Assembly: GCA_902729315.2 (NCBI GenBank)
Contig: LR746272.1
Location: forward strand, 10,162,327-10,226,326
Source: Spirodela intermedia
Lineage: Eukaryota; Streptophyta; Magnoliopsida; Alismatales; Araceae
Reading direction: 5' to 3'
Length of the DNA stretch: 64,000 nucleotides
The position numbers and the translations under genes were made by a program. The notes beneath the pieces were generated by a model. It was not told the DNA's origin, did no database searches, and was given only the letters and a program-made list of their open reading frames with translations. Below are positions 17,971 to 32,103 of this stretch, piece after piece (the stretch's first letter is position 1; each line of letters opens with the position of its first letter).

Positions 17971-20900
17971 TCAGACAAGGGTGTAGCCGGAGATGCTCAC
18001 ATCCGCTTGGGAGGCCGCATGAATGTACACAAATTCAAGGCTCTTCCCGGCGGGGATGGAGTGAAGCCACCAGGGGAATCCGAAGGCGTCCCCGTCCTTG
18101 GTGAGCCCCCACAGAGGGCCGTAGAGCTTGGAGATGGCGAGCTTGAGGTTCTTCACGGTCTTAGAGGACCTGTTGGTGATTATGGTGGAGTAGCGATAGT
18201 ACGTCTTCCCCTCGGCGGTCCACGAGGTGGTCATTATCTGCTCCACCTCCAGCTCAGGTCGTTGAGAGACTGCAATGGAAATGGTGGTACCCTGTTAATC
18301 CCCGATCTTTTGTCGTTTACCGGACGATGCGGTCGGTGGCTCAAGAGAGGTACCTGGAGCAGGATGCGGTCGCCTGGGACGAGGCGCAGGGGTCGCCAAG
18401 TCATCAGGCCTTTCGGCGGTTTTTACAGGATTTGGGAGGATCACTGCGAACAGATTCCGCGAACGATCAGCATAGAGAAATTCCTCGATACCCACCCAGT
18501 AAAAATTAAACGGGAAGGAGCAACGATTTGAGCGAAGAACTTACCAGGAAGAAGCTGGTTGTAGCCCGCGTTCCCACCGTGAAGGCGGGCCAGAACACCG
18601 ATCAGGGGGGCGTTGTTGTAGGTCGCGGGCTCCGTCTGCTCGAAGTTGTCTCTCTCGTCGGCAAAGTTGTCGTAGGCGTCTGGCCCGCCGACGATGGCCC
18701 CAACGAGGAGGTTCGGGTCGCTGCCCTTGCGGCCGTACCAGGTGTCGTACCCGCCGCGGCAGCTGACGAAGGAAGGGTTGACCTTGATAGACACGATGGA
18801 GGAGGCCCGGTGGTGGACCTGCTGCGGGAAAGTGCTCCCGTAGCCCACCATGTAGCTGGTGGCCCTGGGGTTGTCCCCGAGGATGTAGTCCACCTGCGAC
18901 TTGGCGAAGGAGAGCAGCTCCGCCGGAGCGGCGGTCCCGCCGCTGCACCGTAGGTTCTTACCGGCAGAGGTCAGGTAGTCGGAGTAGACAGTGAGGGAGA
19001 AGGCGGCGGTGGAGACGAACTGAAGATTATTCCACCTCTGGCGGAACAGCAGCCCGCCGGGCGTTCTCCGCACATTGCGGCTCCCCTTCCCCAAGCAGGC
19101 GCACATGAAGTACTCCGCCTTCTGCTGGTAGCGCTCAAAAACTGCCGCATGCTTTCCAGCCTTCCCCTGCAGCAAGAACTGACAGGAAGAAGAGTTTTAA
19201 AGATCAGACGAAGTGGGTTAACTCCTCTCATGGCAAGTCAATGAATTGACCAGTGAGGGGAGGGAAGGGGGCTTACCTTGGAAACCAGGAGCTGGGCGCC
19301 GACGTATTTCACGTCCCAGCCGAACTCGCCCATGGCCCATCCGGTGCCCCCCATGGCGTCGCCGTTCTCGCCGAGGTAGTCCAGGTAGTACTGGTCGTTG
19401 GTCGCCTGGTACATCCACGCCGCCGCCCACAGCAGCTCGTCCTGCAGCACAAGTCGGCCTCGTCAGTCGCGCTAGGCACGCATCAATAGCTCCATTCGAG
19501 TTTGGACCGTCAGATTCGATGAGCTTACATCATATCCACTGTAGGATCTGTAGTACTTTTGGGCCACCCTTATGCTGCTGTCGTACTTGCCCCTGTACTT
19601 GTCCGCAAATTGGAACAGCTGCGAATGGGTAGAAGAGGCATAACAAAGAAAAAATAATAAAACAACAAATTATTATTATTATTATTATGCGCTAATATTT
19701 ACGATTTAAAACCAACAGAGGGGCTAATGGTAATTTGAAAGGACGGAAAAGGACTAAAAGACAGATGCGCCGGCCGCCGACTGACGTGATCTGAAGAGTC
19801 TCTGCCAAGGCCGGAGGATCTGCTCTGCACCGCCCCTATCCGCCATTGACGGCGGAGGACCCCCCACCCACGAGGAGAAGCACAGGCCCCATGTTCGTCC
19901 CCCCAGACGACGACATTAATGACGGGCAGAAGGTGATGGAAGAATTCGAGAAAGCGACCGACTTGACCGTCGCCGGGTGGTGGAGCCAGCGTGTGAACGA
20001 CCAGTGGCGAGGAGAAAACGGCGACGACAGTGCTTTGATGAAGGGGAGGGGGTGGGGGGTGTGGAGCAGACCTGCTTGGCGTGGCGAAGGAGCTCGTTCG
20101 AGTAAGCGGGGTCGGAGTGACGGAAAACGATGGAAGCAGAGGCCATGGCCGCCGCCGTCTCGCCGGCGAGGTCTGACCCGGGGTTGTTGACATCGACGCG
20201 GTACGCCGTGCGGGGAGTCGTCATATCCTCTGGCCGCTGCCAGCAGTAGTGATCTGAGTTGCCATCGCCAACCTGCGACGCACGGCAGCAGAGTTAGCAG
20301 TCTCACAAGGTTGATGCTAAGCATCCAGTCGATAGAATGTCGGACGGACTGAAGAAAAGAAGGGATACTATACAGTTCATCAGGATCTGCATCGGGGGAT
20401 TTTAGAGTAAAAAAGATCACAAAACCGTGTCAGGGTGAGGCAGAGAAAGGATCTGAACAAATCGCTTCATCACGAGGTCCATCGATCGTTCATCCGGAAA
20501 ATTGATGGAGCGAGGAAAAACAGGGTAAAACAGAGGATCCGACAGGGCGACGACAGGATTGGCCGGGGTCGAGTCAGACTTTCCACGAGATCAAGACCCT
20601 ATGAGGACATACCAGGATTGACAGGATTGGCCGGAAAATACTTGACTGTTATTTTCAGAGAGAATTGCTTGCTGAAAATGTATCACCATCAAATAAATGT
20701 GGTGTTCGGCACGTAGCCCCCTCTCATCGGATATAAGAATGAGAAATAAGTAAAAACAGCCGCAGTTTCTTGTCTCGGCTCTCTACCAGATGTGAAAACT
20801 TCTGTATCACCCTTATCCTCGCGTAAGGGATGAACAGAAAAAGAGAGGATAAAAAGCGGAGGCATCCGAGCTACAGACGTGAGTGCATTTAAGAGGGTTC

Positions 20901-22134
20901 TACAGAACAACACGGGGATCATGCAGGAACATGGAGAAATGACTTCGGTGCTCCGCACAGAGGAAGTTAGGAGGTGGGAAGTTGGAGCAAAAAGGCAAAT
21001 ACCTCGCCGTACAGAACGTTGGGCTGCGGATGGGCCTTCATGAGGTAGTCGGTCCCCCATTTCACGGCTTTCATGGCGTGGCCGAGCTCCCCAGTGCTGG
21101 CCATCTGCTTGCCGTACTCCGAAATGCCCCACGACATCATGGTGACGGTGAAGGCCATAGGCAACCCAAATTTTACGTTATCTCCGGCATCGTAGTAGCC
21201 TCCGACAAGATCAACCTGTGGCAGTTCGGCGGCGCAAAATTATGATTATACTCTCATTTAAAAGTATGTTCCGTGTCTGCGTATAATATATGGATACATG
21301 GGCAAATAAACAGTAAAAAACGAAAAAGAAAATTGGAATGCAGCGTATAATATATTGGAATGCTCAGCTTTGATCCAGAAGAACGAATAATCAAGCGCAA
21401 GGTCGTGAGATCCGGCGAATAGATGACCCGAAGCGGGGTAGGCGGATGGGGCCGAAAAGAACCCGCCGAACGAAAGGTGGTAGACAAAGCAGAGTATAAA
21501 GTCAAAAGAAAGGGAATAAGGTTGACGAACCAGAAGGCCCGCGGGTAATAAAATGAGAGGGAAAAGGGAAAGTTGAGGTCACTGGTTTCTAACGCCCGTT
21601 TGACCTCCTCTTTGGTTCAACGACGGAGACCAGAAATGAAGAAAGGGACGGGATGATGGGACAGAGACTCCAGTGGGAGGAAACAGCAGCGTTGCTTTCC
21701 CTAGTATGCATGCCTTCTTCGTAGAATCTAGCCTTGCAGAAGAAGAAGAAGCCGAGGACTACGGGCGAAATCTTGAGAACAAAGTGCAGTCCCGAGCTTA
21801 AACACTCAAGATAAGTGGAATACTCAGCAATGGAAATGAGTGGTGGACGGAAAAAACATTTCATCTCAGGTTGAAATCCCGCATTGCGACGAGGAAGCTG
21901 GAAAATAGGAATTCTCAAGGACGAAGATGAGAGGATTACCCCGCTCGCCTTCCCATCATGCAAGCCAGAATGAGATCTCCATTTGACCCTCTGGTCCGAA
22001 GGGAGGTACCCAGATCTCTGCGCCTCGAAGAACAGAATGCCCTTACTCAGAGCATTCGCGTAATCGTGTCCAGCGAATGCGGACGGCACCAGCACCAGGA
22101 GCAAGACTTGTAAGAACGCCACGGAACGCGCCAT
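17971..22134 (-). CDS. GH9 class C endo-beta-1,4-glucanase with CBM49
   Basis: A secreted cellulase acting on amorphous cellulose in the cell wall. Eight exons join in frame (628 residues): 21940-22134, 21003-21215, 20072-20272, 19529-19618, 19277-19441, 18545-19178, 18354-18443, 17971-18269. A signal peptide ([20 protein letters not shown]) is followed by the GH9 domain to about residue 499. Motifs are [19 protein letters not shown] (catalytic base Asp), [27 protein letters not shown] and [19 protein letters not shown] (catalytic Glu). A short Pro-rich linker (about 500-529) leads to CBM49, with [19 protein letters not shown] and DAFGFPWWL. The CBM49 tail places it in subclass C rather than the CBM-less subclass B. 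The start ATG at 22134 is followed directly by the signal peptide. Confidence 0.95.
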
Positions 22135-22354
22135 GGTATCAGCGAAGAGATCAGCCGCGGAGAACAGGCTGGGATCCCTTCCCTACCTCCCTCGATAAGA
22201 AAGGAAAGCCCACGGAAAGGCGCAACAAGCAATGTGGCCTTCCTTTCTTCACTAACCTGCCGGCCAGAGGAGGGAGGAGAGGAAGAGGAGGGGGCGGCGG
22301 GAGCGGGAGCGGCGGGGAGGGTGGCGGCAGGAGCTGAAAGGGGCCTCCGTGGTC

Positions 22355-22360
22355 TATATA
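22355..22360 (-). promoter_or_regulatory. Probable TATA box of the GH9C gene
   Basis: The minus strand reads TATATAGACC, about 220 bp upstream of the GH9C ATG, a sensible distance for a short 5' UTR. Motif only. Confidence 0.5.
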
Positions 22361-23000
22361 CTGAAGAAGCCGGCGAGGGCTCGTAGAGTGAAACTGACGA
22401 TCACATAAAATAATATATATTAAATATATTTTTTAAAAGTAGGTCCGCCTCCCCTTCGCCCTCTAATGGCTCGTAGGAATGTGTTGGTGTCCCGGACGTG
22501 GGCCCAACATGTCACATGGTCCGCTTGCGCTTTCCCCAGCGACGGCCGCGCGACGGCGTTTCGAACTGCATTAACTTTCCCACCTGACCAGTTTAACTCC
22601 CCCTCTCTCTCTCTCTCAGACGGCGGTCCACCGAGCTCGGCCCGTTTCAGACCGGCCGGACTAGGCCGGGCCCACCTGCGTCCGGAGACGGGAAAACGAG
22701 CGCGCGAGTCGAGGGAATTGTCCGGGTTCGTGGATGCCTTCACGACCGCCACGTGGGAATGAAAGCGGTGGCATCCCCTAATTTCGGCCAAGAAGGGCGG
22801 AGAGATCTGAACTCCCCTAATCACGGCGTTAGCTGAGCAGATCATCTCGCAAGGGAATCCTAATGCACACAAAGTCGTTGTTTAAAGGCGCGGAGGCCGA
22901 TGTTGTCCGATCGTCGTTAATTTCCCTCCTCGGACAGCTAACAGCGAACAGACAGACACTCTGGCCTCGCGGATTTCTTAATCCCTCCCTGCCATCACCG

Positions 23001-23039
<39 letters not shown>

Positions 23040-24076
23040 CCTCTATAATGCAACGTGCCCTTCGAAGGAAGACACTCGTCGTCGGTGCGCCCTTCGGCGG
23101 CGAGCTGGGGGCGGAGGGAACGAGGGGAGGGCCGGCGCTGCCATGGCGGCAGGGGGGCGCGTACGTGGGAGGGGAAGATTCGGGGAATCCCCGGCAAGCC
23201 GACAGACGCCACTGGTTTCATTGATGGGCGGTGAAGTCAGTAACGCGAAGCAACTTGCGGAAGTCGTACTCACGTCGGAAGCTCCCGCCGACAGATCCGC
23301 GACGCCGAGGTGGGACCGTTGGGGCGGGGGTGGTTACGGCCACGTTTTTGCGTCGGCGCCGGTGCAGTTCCCCCGTTGGAGCACGAAGCAGCGTCGGTCC
23401 TCTCCCTGTTAATGGAGACCGGTAGAGAGAGAGAGAGAGAGAGAGAGGAAGGTGGGGGCCACCAACCCTCCCCACTCTCAGATAGCCCGGCTCTCGCCCC
23501 GCTCACCGACGGCGACGGCACCGGTCGGCGGCGGCGGCGGCGGCGGCGTGTCCCAGCTGAAAATCCGGCGGGCGGATGCGTGGGAAGAAGACCTCTTAAA
23601 CGATAATAACTACTCGTCTTAATAAATGCCCCCCCAACGAGAGAGATGTGAAGCCGGGGAGAGGGCGTCCGTCCGGTAAAGGAAACCGTCGAAGTAGGCC
23701 GGCTACGGAGAAGAGATGATGGAGGGAATCAAATGGCACGCCAACCGAGGAAGAGACCGAGGGGAGGAGCGCCGGTTGTTCTCCGTCAACTGCAAGCGCC
23801 CGTCGTTTTTCCGAACAACATTTCTTCTTAATAGACCATCGATTGATTGGAGTTCCACTGTGTAGTAGTAGCATCTCGCGAGCTACTTTAATTATGCGTC
23901 AGCCCGTCCTGCCAAATATTCTTCACACTTGTTTGCCCGTTGACCGGGAGCACCGACAGGCCCAACGCCAGAATCGTGATATCTACCATGCGAAGAAGGG
24001 CGTGGTGGGCGTTAAGCATTTCATGTTCCCACAACGTGCAACTGACCAACTCCCAGGGAGATATCAGCGAGTCAAG

Positions 24077-24340
24077 TCAAAGGTCCTCCCAAATGCGGTG
24101 AAGTAGAAGTAAATTCATAGGGCAGAGCGCCAGGTTCCCAGGGCACCAGGTTAGCAACCCGGAGCAGTTCCCGGGGGGGGGCTGGGGCTTTCGGGAACCT
24201 TCGTCAAGCAGGTACCGTGCCGGCGGCGACGCACGGGAAGTCCTTCCTCCCCGGGGCGTCGGCGCGAAGGCCTGGGCCGTCGCCATCAGAACACCGAACC
24301 AAGCCGCAGCGGCGACCACCTTCCTGGTGCCGGCGGCCAT
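24077..24340 (-). CDS. Candidate small secreted protein (unrecognised)
   Basis: An 87-residue minus-strand frame beginning MAAGTRKVVAAAAWFGVLMA, resembling a signal peptide. A basic, Pro-rich middle follows, then a short Cys-containing tail with NCSGLLTWCPGNLALCP. I recognise no family. The region is GC-rich and the frame stays open upstream of this ATG, so it may be a chance ORF. Confidence 0.2.
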   Translation of the reverse strand: MAAGTRKVVAAAAWFGVLMATAQAFAPTPRGGRTSRASPPARYLLDEGSRKPQPPPGNCSGLLTWCPGNLALCPMNLLLLHRIWEDL

Positions 24341-26336
24341 CACGGCCACAGGGGGAGTAACTCCTCCCGCACAAGATGACACGCCGCCGGCACGAGGGAT
24401 GTCCCGCCGCGCGCGCGTCCCTACACGTGCACATGGCAGCAATAGCGGGCACATGTGGCTCCCCGGAGCAGTCCCAGTCGGAGGAGATTGAGCTAATATT
24501 TCCAGGTCCCCACGCCCTCCCGCGCGCAGCCTCGAACTCGCCGGGAACTGTCGGTGGGCCGCCGTGATTAATGGGCGACCTGCATCGAACTGGTGCGGTG
24601 GAATGGACGGACGGCGGCGGCGGCGACCCGATGGGCTCCGCTCGTTCGCGCACATGGGGGCCTCACTGTTGCTGACTTCCCCACAACGTGGCCACACGTC
24701 TTGTCGAGCGCCGGGGTTCTCTCTGGGGAATAACGTCGAATGTGAGAATCGTTGCCTCCTTCCCCCTAATTCAACAGGGCAGGTTTTATTTATTGGCTTC
24801 GAAGCTCACAGTCTCTGGCCAAGCTGCCGTCGCCGTCAGAATTCTTCACCGGCCGGCACGGGAAAGAGCAAGGGAAGAGAGAGAGAGAGAGCATGGGAGG
24901 CCATTATGGAAAGCACGGATAAAAACCGTCCGCTGGGGTCCCCACCGGCCTCCGGCGAGAAAGGGTCGGTAGATTCGTGCCGTCCGCCGATGATAAAGGC
25001 TTCTCCGCCGTCCCCGGCTTCGTGAGTCAATGTGGGTAGGGCGGCCTCTGTAGTTTCTCGGTGTTCATTAAAAAAAAAAAAAGAGAGAAAGATCGAGGGT
25101 CGAGAAGCTGAGACCCAGCGCCGGACCCTCCGCTATTATATATATCTAGCTTGGGTCGTCGCATCGACGGACGTGGGAGATCTACCCTTCATTCCTCTCG
25201 AGCCCTGGTCAAACAAACGCCGGGGTGGTCTTCCTTCTTGTCGCCTTCCGGAATGAGAAAGTCAAACGAGGGGAGTAGAGGCGGCGCACAGTCGGCTAGT
25301 AGAATATAATACGGCTGTCGGGCCAGTCTAACTGGAATACCAGATTACTAGACAGAACCGGCGGCCCACTGGAGATTGTGGGCTTAATCTTAATCTAGCC
25401 CAGCCGCCTCTGGCCCTCTCTCTCTCTCTTCTCCTCTCTACCAGGTCTTCTCTGTGCGGAAAGAGAAACATGATATTCCATGCTGGATATTGATGGAAGA
25501 AAACAATGTCTGCAGGTTTAATATGCTTGGAGACACTGGTTACAGCATTGGTGTGGAGGTGATGTCATGAAGGCGAGGTGTTGGGTGGGCGGCTACGTGG
25601 GCGACAACGAGGGTGAACCAGTCGACCACGTGGAGCCTTCGTCCTCTCCTTGCCGCGGATCAAGGGAGGGCTCCATCTGTCGGCGAGGGATTTTCTCAGA
25701 TCAGTCGAGGCCGAGAGAGACAGAGAGAGACAGAGAGAGAGCGGCGGGGCTTAGGGTTGCCGACTCAGAAATATTTGTGTTAGAGACTGTCGTTTACCGA
25801 TTCGATCCTCAGCTGCTTGCCCTTTTATCTTCTAATTAATTCCGAAGAAATCGGCGTCAAGTTTGCCGCCTCCCTCGTCGGCCCCGGCACCCGGCCAACC
25901 GATTCTTGAGCCACGAAGGTGTTTGGAGGCTCGGAGAACCCATTGCTTTGCTCCTCCCTGACTTCTTTCTAGGGATTTACCGCGGCAGATCGATCGGCGG
26001 TCTCTCAACAAAGGATTCCTCGTTTCGAAGAAGTTGCAGATCATCGTCTCTGGTGCCCACCGCTACGGGAGAACAGCTTTCCCCTCGTCTTGTTTAGATT
26101 CCATGCCATACGATCGCCCCAGTGTCGGTAAAACAAGTAACACGAGGACATACTTTTGTCAGCCGGACGAACGGGACGATCTCTCTCGAGCTCCCCATAT
26201 ATCCAAGCCATCGAATTAGAGAACATTAAGACTGGATTTCATCTGTCGTCATTTCTGTCGAGCTTTCCTTTCTATTGACTCAAATCAGCAGCAGCCTGCA
26301 GAATCCCGGCATTCGAGCCAGCCCTGGCTGGGTTAG

Positions 26337-29300
26337 ATGTTGATCAATGCTAACTTCAGGAGCTCCATCGTCCGACTTGCGAGCCTCACGTGTTTCTCTG
26401 CCAAGACAAGCGACTATTTGAAAATTTTGGGAAGGGATTTGGATGCGACATTAAGGAGAATCCCTCTTTACAATCACAAATTCAGGTCCCGGGCGTCCAT
26501 GATGGTAGATTCAGGTTCTACGGCGGCGTCAGAAGCCATTGCCAGCCTTTCGTCCAATCGTAATGTGGAGGATGGGGGATACAGCAGCGGAGGTTGGAAG
26601 AGGTATCTATTTGAGGACGTCAGAGCTTCATGTCTTTCACTATCTGCCGCCCAATGGGTGCTTGGATTCTGACAACTCCCTTGTACTCTTGTTCATTAAA
26701 TTGTCCTGTGATTGCCTCGTGTTATTTATCTAGTTAATCCGTGGAACCATATAGTTGAAAAAGTATCAAATTCATTTAATACTTTACTATCTACCGTATC
26801 GAATCCCCCCACGAAAATGTCTTGCTTCTCGTGCTGGTCAGATTAGTTGAAATTGTAATGATTGATCTTGGACTTTGCATTCATATCCCCCTTCATCTCT
26901 GGGGTGCCATAGTACCATGCTTCTTCTTCTGTGAGGTAGTCGTACATCGTGCCTGTTCTGACAAATGTAGTCTAACTTAGGCCCTATAAATGGCGGAGAA
27001 ATTTCTCTTTGGATATAGTTTTTATTTAAAAGAAAAGAAAAATTAGGGTAATGCCTATAAGTTTGAAGCCTAGCTTTCTTATTCATTTGAGGTTCGGAAA
27101 GAGAGAAGTAGGGGTATTCATCACATGATCTGATCTCGTTTGAAACTATTCTGATATGAAACTCTAAGAGCCCAATCCCTTGTTTGTTTTGCGAGTCATT
27201 CAGTCTGGCACACTCGACTATATCCTTTGCCTCTTTCATTTTTAAGACTTTCCATTCAGTTAAGATGATTCATCTCATTGTAGGCGATACTAGTGTTGCC
27301 TGGCATTCCTCATCAAAAAGAACCGAACTCCGCCTGGAGATAATAATACAAGCTGTCGATGGGTTGAGATAAGACCTGCTTTCACCACTGGCCAGGCATA
27401 CTATTCGTTCGCGTGGACCTTTTAAATTTTCTCATATTTCTGAATGCACTTTCAAAATTTTCTCATACAGAATTTATGAATTTATTTGGTCAACACATTC
27501 TTGTTCAATGTTAAGGCTTTCAGTTGGTTCATGTAATTATTTATGAGTTTTGAACTTTTGTCTTTTATGAATCATATTAGCATGCCATTTCCCGTGGGAA
27601 GTGTGAGCTCCATGCAGGCAGGTGAAGTCCCTTGATGAATTTGATTCGGTCATGCCGACAAGATCTCATGATTCAAACACATCTGAGGACTGTCGTTTTT
27701 CATGAAAAGTCAGATTGCCAACAAAATATTGTGGGAAAAAAATATTATTAAAAAAGTCCTCTGAAAAATGGGAAAGCTAGTAAAGGGATTTGTAAGGACG
27801 AACTAAGTCTTTATTGAATTGCCAAGAATTGGTCCTTAGGAATTATCTAACTTTAAATGGGTATTCTATGTATTCCTCCCCGTTTTTCAATCCTGAAACA
27901 CCAGCATGAGAAATTATTACAGAATAATAGTACCGGTAGAATATGTTATGGAAGGCTGACTATTTATTCCCTGATCTATTGTCATATTGACAGTGTAAAT
28001 GGGAAACTGAGCTGCGGATATTCAAGTTTTAGGGGAAAGCGGGCAAGTATGGAGGACTTCTTTGACATAAAAACCTCGGAGGTCGATGGACAAACAGTTT
28101 CACTGTTTGGGATATATGATGGTTTGCTTTTTTCTGATCACTCAATCAGTTTTCATTTTTTCCTATCATATGGGGATTCCAGCTTGTTGTTGATGATTTT
28201 GTTTTACCAGGCCATGGTGGTTCACGTGCTGCTGAATACCTAAAGGAGCACTTGTTTCAGAATCTCATAAAGCACCCACAATTTATGTCGAACACAAAAT
28301 TGGCGATAAGTATGTTTTTTCATGTTCTATGGTATCAGTTCAGTCCTATTTGAACCCATACATTTTCTGCTTTGCACACTGTCAGACATTGAAGTTTTGA
28401 CATTCTCTCTTCATAATTATCCTGAAAATGCTCCAGGTGAAGCATATCAGAAGACTGATTCAGACTTCTTGGAGACAGAGAGTAATAACTTCAGAGATGA
28501 TGGTTCCACTGCCTCAACAGCAATTTTAGTCAGCAATCATCTATATGTAGCAAATGTTGGTGATTCACGTGCAGTGATATCAAAGTCGGGCAAAGGTATT
28601 GTTTGTATATGTTGAAAGTTACCAAGTTTTATTTCGGAGAAAAAATGAATGATTTTAGCTTTACATTTTTAAATCGAGTCTATCTCACTAAGAAAAGCAA
28701 CATTCTGCCCAAAGTCTTCCCACATTGTTGATATCGTGCTCTGATTTCGCCATTTAGGAAAGAGCATCTCCTTGCAAGTGGACTGGGTGCCATAAATATG
28801 GGAAAACAGAATCCGTTTTGAGAAAAAATGTGGAAGCTTTTAAGCTACTTTTGTCTGAATCCTGACGCTTCCCATGGAATATCCATTTCGTCAGAAGTAA
28901 TTTGAAGTATAATTAAATCTGTTATATCATCTGGATTTTGGGGTATATAGTTACGCATGCTCATTTTGTGACCGTTTCCAAAGAAGAAAATGCTGTGGTT
29001 CATGGATTTTCAGATTGATGCATCATCATGATTGCAGAACAATGTCTGAGAATTTTCAACACAGTCTGACGCAAGATAGCTTTGAAATTTTGAGATGCAT
29101 ATGAAGCGTGCTTGTAGACATGAATTAGTTAGTTTTGTGACAAACATCACAAAAAAAAATAGCTGAATTGTTCATTCTCTGCAAATTTATTTTTCATGGA
29201 ATAAATTATTCAAGCTAGTAGTCCTTTTTTTCTATTTTTTCAAGATGTGAGTTAATTTTCATTTATGCACGGATCCCTCGATTCTGTAAAAAAGCAAGGG

Positions 29301-32103
29301 TATGAAGGCTAACGATACCGAAGTTAAATCTGTATCATTTTCATTGTGTTTAGTCATACCTCTCTCTGAAGATCACAAGCCAAACAGAAGTGATGAGCGT
29401 AGGAGAATCGAGAGTGCTGGAGGCGTTGTCACATGGGCTGGTATGTCTGCTTTGATTTGTTTTGGGCTCTATTGCCTTGTGATGACGACTGCTTTCTGTT
29501 TTTTGGTCGGAGTTGTTTTATCTAACATAGAATGACGACATAAAATTCCTATTTCCAACGTTGAGATGCTACAATAGAAATTATAGATTCCCATCCTAAG
29601 AATACGATTCACCAATTCTATGCATCTCTCTATGGATGATTTGATGTTTCAGGTACGTGGAGGGTTGGGGGAATCTTGGCTATGTCACGTGCTTTTGGCA
29701 ACCGCTTGTTAAAACAATTTGTCATTGCTGAACCCGAGATTCAGGTCATCTCTCCATGGCCTTTGTTTTGTTACAGTCAACGATCTATTTCCCATTGAAT
29801 GGATGCCTAGTAGAGAAGCAGCATGCTGTCAGAATTGATTCCTACTCTGGTGTTGGAGTGGTTTTTTTTTTTTTTTTCACTTAACATTAGTTCAGTTTCT
29901 TTCTTTAAAGTAAGTTATGATTATTTGGATAAGATAAGTTATGCGAAGTGGAAACAAGATATTTTCTTGATCACGGTCTCTGACAGCAATAAGGTGTGCC
30001 AGGCAACAACTTGAGCGCTTAAGCTGCTTAGACTGTCTGGGCGGCATTGGGTCTCACCTAGGCCATGGAGGGCACGTAGGTTTCAAAAACTTTACGAGAC
30101 TAGAATTCCACTATCACACATCTCTTGATGAGTAATGCATCGGCCTAGAGTGTATGATGGATGTAGGCCTCATTAATGCACTTTGTGCCACGTGTTTGGC
30201 CTGAGGCGGACGAGACCGGCATAAATGTAAGCGACATCCGCCTATGGCATGGCACAAACGGATCCTTATGGGCCAGCGATAGCAAATGGATGCCCTTGTT
30301 ATGCTGGATGCAGTGGTGTGAATAGGCGAACAGAATGAAGTTGCCTAGCTAATGGGCACTGGACCATCACATCAGTTGACTTGAGAACCATGTTTTTTCT
30401 ATAGTACATTCCCGTTTTAATGTCTCCGGCAGAATAATTTTTTTTGTAAAGCCCCTCGGTCAGCCATGAATGGACTATCGTAAATGATATGCATACCAGT
30501 GTATATGAATTTATCTCCCCTTCTCAGATAAATAACACAGCTGAATGGCTAAAACTCAGGTAATGAAAGTCTTCCGTTAGTGCTTTGTTCATTTTTTAAC
30601 CATTCCTATGTTCAGTAGCTTATAACAGCAGTTCTTTTCTACATTTTCTTGTTCTAATCAAGGGATGGGGGGCTCTGGAATGCTAGATGGTGCTAGTGAT
30701 TTGTTTTCTTCTTATTCTTTAGTGAGGAAATGAGTTACTAAAGTGAGTGGGTGGCTCCGAGCCTTGCTTCCCACATGGGCTATTCCTGGACAATTCTCAC
30801 GTCCTTTGGTAGTGGACGAGTGCATGGATGAGGAGGCGTCTATGATGAACAGCATGCGTCGCACATTTGCGGATGATACGAACAGAGAAACATTTAGGCT
30901 TGTGTTACCCACCCCCCCCCAAAAAAAAAAAATGAAAAAAAATGAAAAAAAATGAAAAAAAAAGAGGGAAAAGGAAAAAGTGCTCAGGATTGAAGACATA
31001 GACATCACTCCCGTTGTTTTTTGGTTCTTTTAATTTAGAGTATGGACCTCTCCTTAAAGTTGCTTGGTTCCGTGATCAAAGACTACGACCTGTAAGGTTG
31101 CATTCATACTATGGAGAGATTCAGCGGACCCCTCATTTCCAGGGTCGTTTTTCAGGGATCCAAGCACCACCTTCGGGAGTTTGATCTGATCCTTCAATTT
31201 CCACTAAAAAGAAGGAAAAGAGTTTTTCTTGACGGCACTTCTGTCAAACCAATCTCTTAAAACTTCTTATCATCACCTATACTGACCCCACACCATATCT
31301 CAGGCACGGAAATCTGGTGTGTAAGTACTCTTTGGATCATTTTCCCATATACCAAACCATATACCAATAGAGAAGGAATGATATGTACATGATGGCGATT
31401 ATGGTTATTTGCTTGAAATTTCTTCCCCCCCATGCTATCTATGGATAACTTTATGTGATTCTTAATGCTCTGCTCAGAATTCGGGGCTACTTTACTGTTC
31501 CGATATGCCACATTTGACTCTCCTTCACTTGGAACTCACGTTGCTTCGTTCCTGGATATAGATAAAAGGAGTAAAGGTTGTTTGTGCTTCTTTCCAGGAG
31601 CAGGATGTAGACGATGAACTGGAGCTCTTGGTCCTGGCCAGCGATGGCTTGTGGGATGTCGTACGAAATGAGGTTGGCCACCTTTAAATTTATTGCGCTA
31701 CGATTCCTTCCTGTGTGATTCAACTCTATGCCATAGTAACCTTGTTTCTCTCTGTCTCTGTCTCTCTGTCTCTCTCTCTCTCTCTCTCGATTTTACACGA
31801 GTTTCATGGTGCCAGAGTCTGTATATAAAAGGCCCTCGGTACTTGGTGTCATTTCATCTCGGTCGATCATAATTTTGGTTTTGTCGCACCTCGTGCACGA
31901 ATGTGATAGATATTTTTTGCACTCTCTCTCTCTCTCAAGGATGTTGTTTCGCTGGCGAGGACGGAGGAAGAACCAGAGGCCGCGGCCCGAAAGTTGACGG
32001 AGGCCGCCTTCACGCGCGGCAGCGCGGACAACATCACGTGCATCGTCGTGAGGTTCCGCCACTCCGGGACGACGACCTCAGAGCCAACTCCTGCCACCGA
32101 ATC

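Larger units (their letters stand above)
22135..26336. other. Divergent intergenic region between GH9C and PP2C
   Basis: A 4.2 kb GC-rich stretch between divergently transcribed genes. It carries (CT)n at 23005-23034, (GA)n at about 23427-23449, a GGC run at about 23527-23548, and GA-rich stretches near 24877 and 25709-25741. Many open frames exist because GC is high, but none shows a known domain. One candidate small secreted ORF is listed separately. Confidence 0.6.

Noticed and set aside
17206-18531. 441-residue plus-strand open frame
   Set aside because: It runs antisense across the last exons and 3' UTR of the GH9C gene and contains poly-Tyr and poly-Phe from microsatellites; no domain.
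18528-18953. Plus- and minus-strand frames overlapping GH9C exon 6
   Set aside because: Shifted-frame shadows of a GH9 exon whose correct frame carries the catalytic motifs.
19699-20420. Two long minus-strand frames
   Set aside because: They read through GH9C introns and use the wrong frame for the 20072-20272 exon.
29990-30400. GC-richer patch in the 1.85 kb PP2C intron resembling an inserted repeat
   Set aside because: No terminal repeats, target duplication or coding remnant could be seen.
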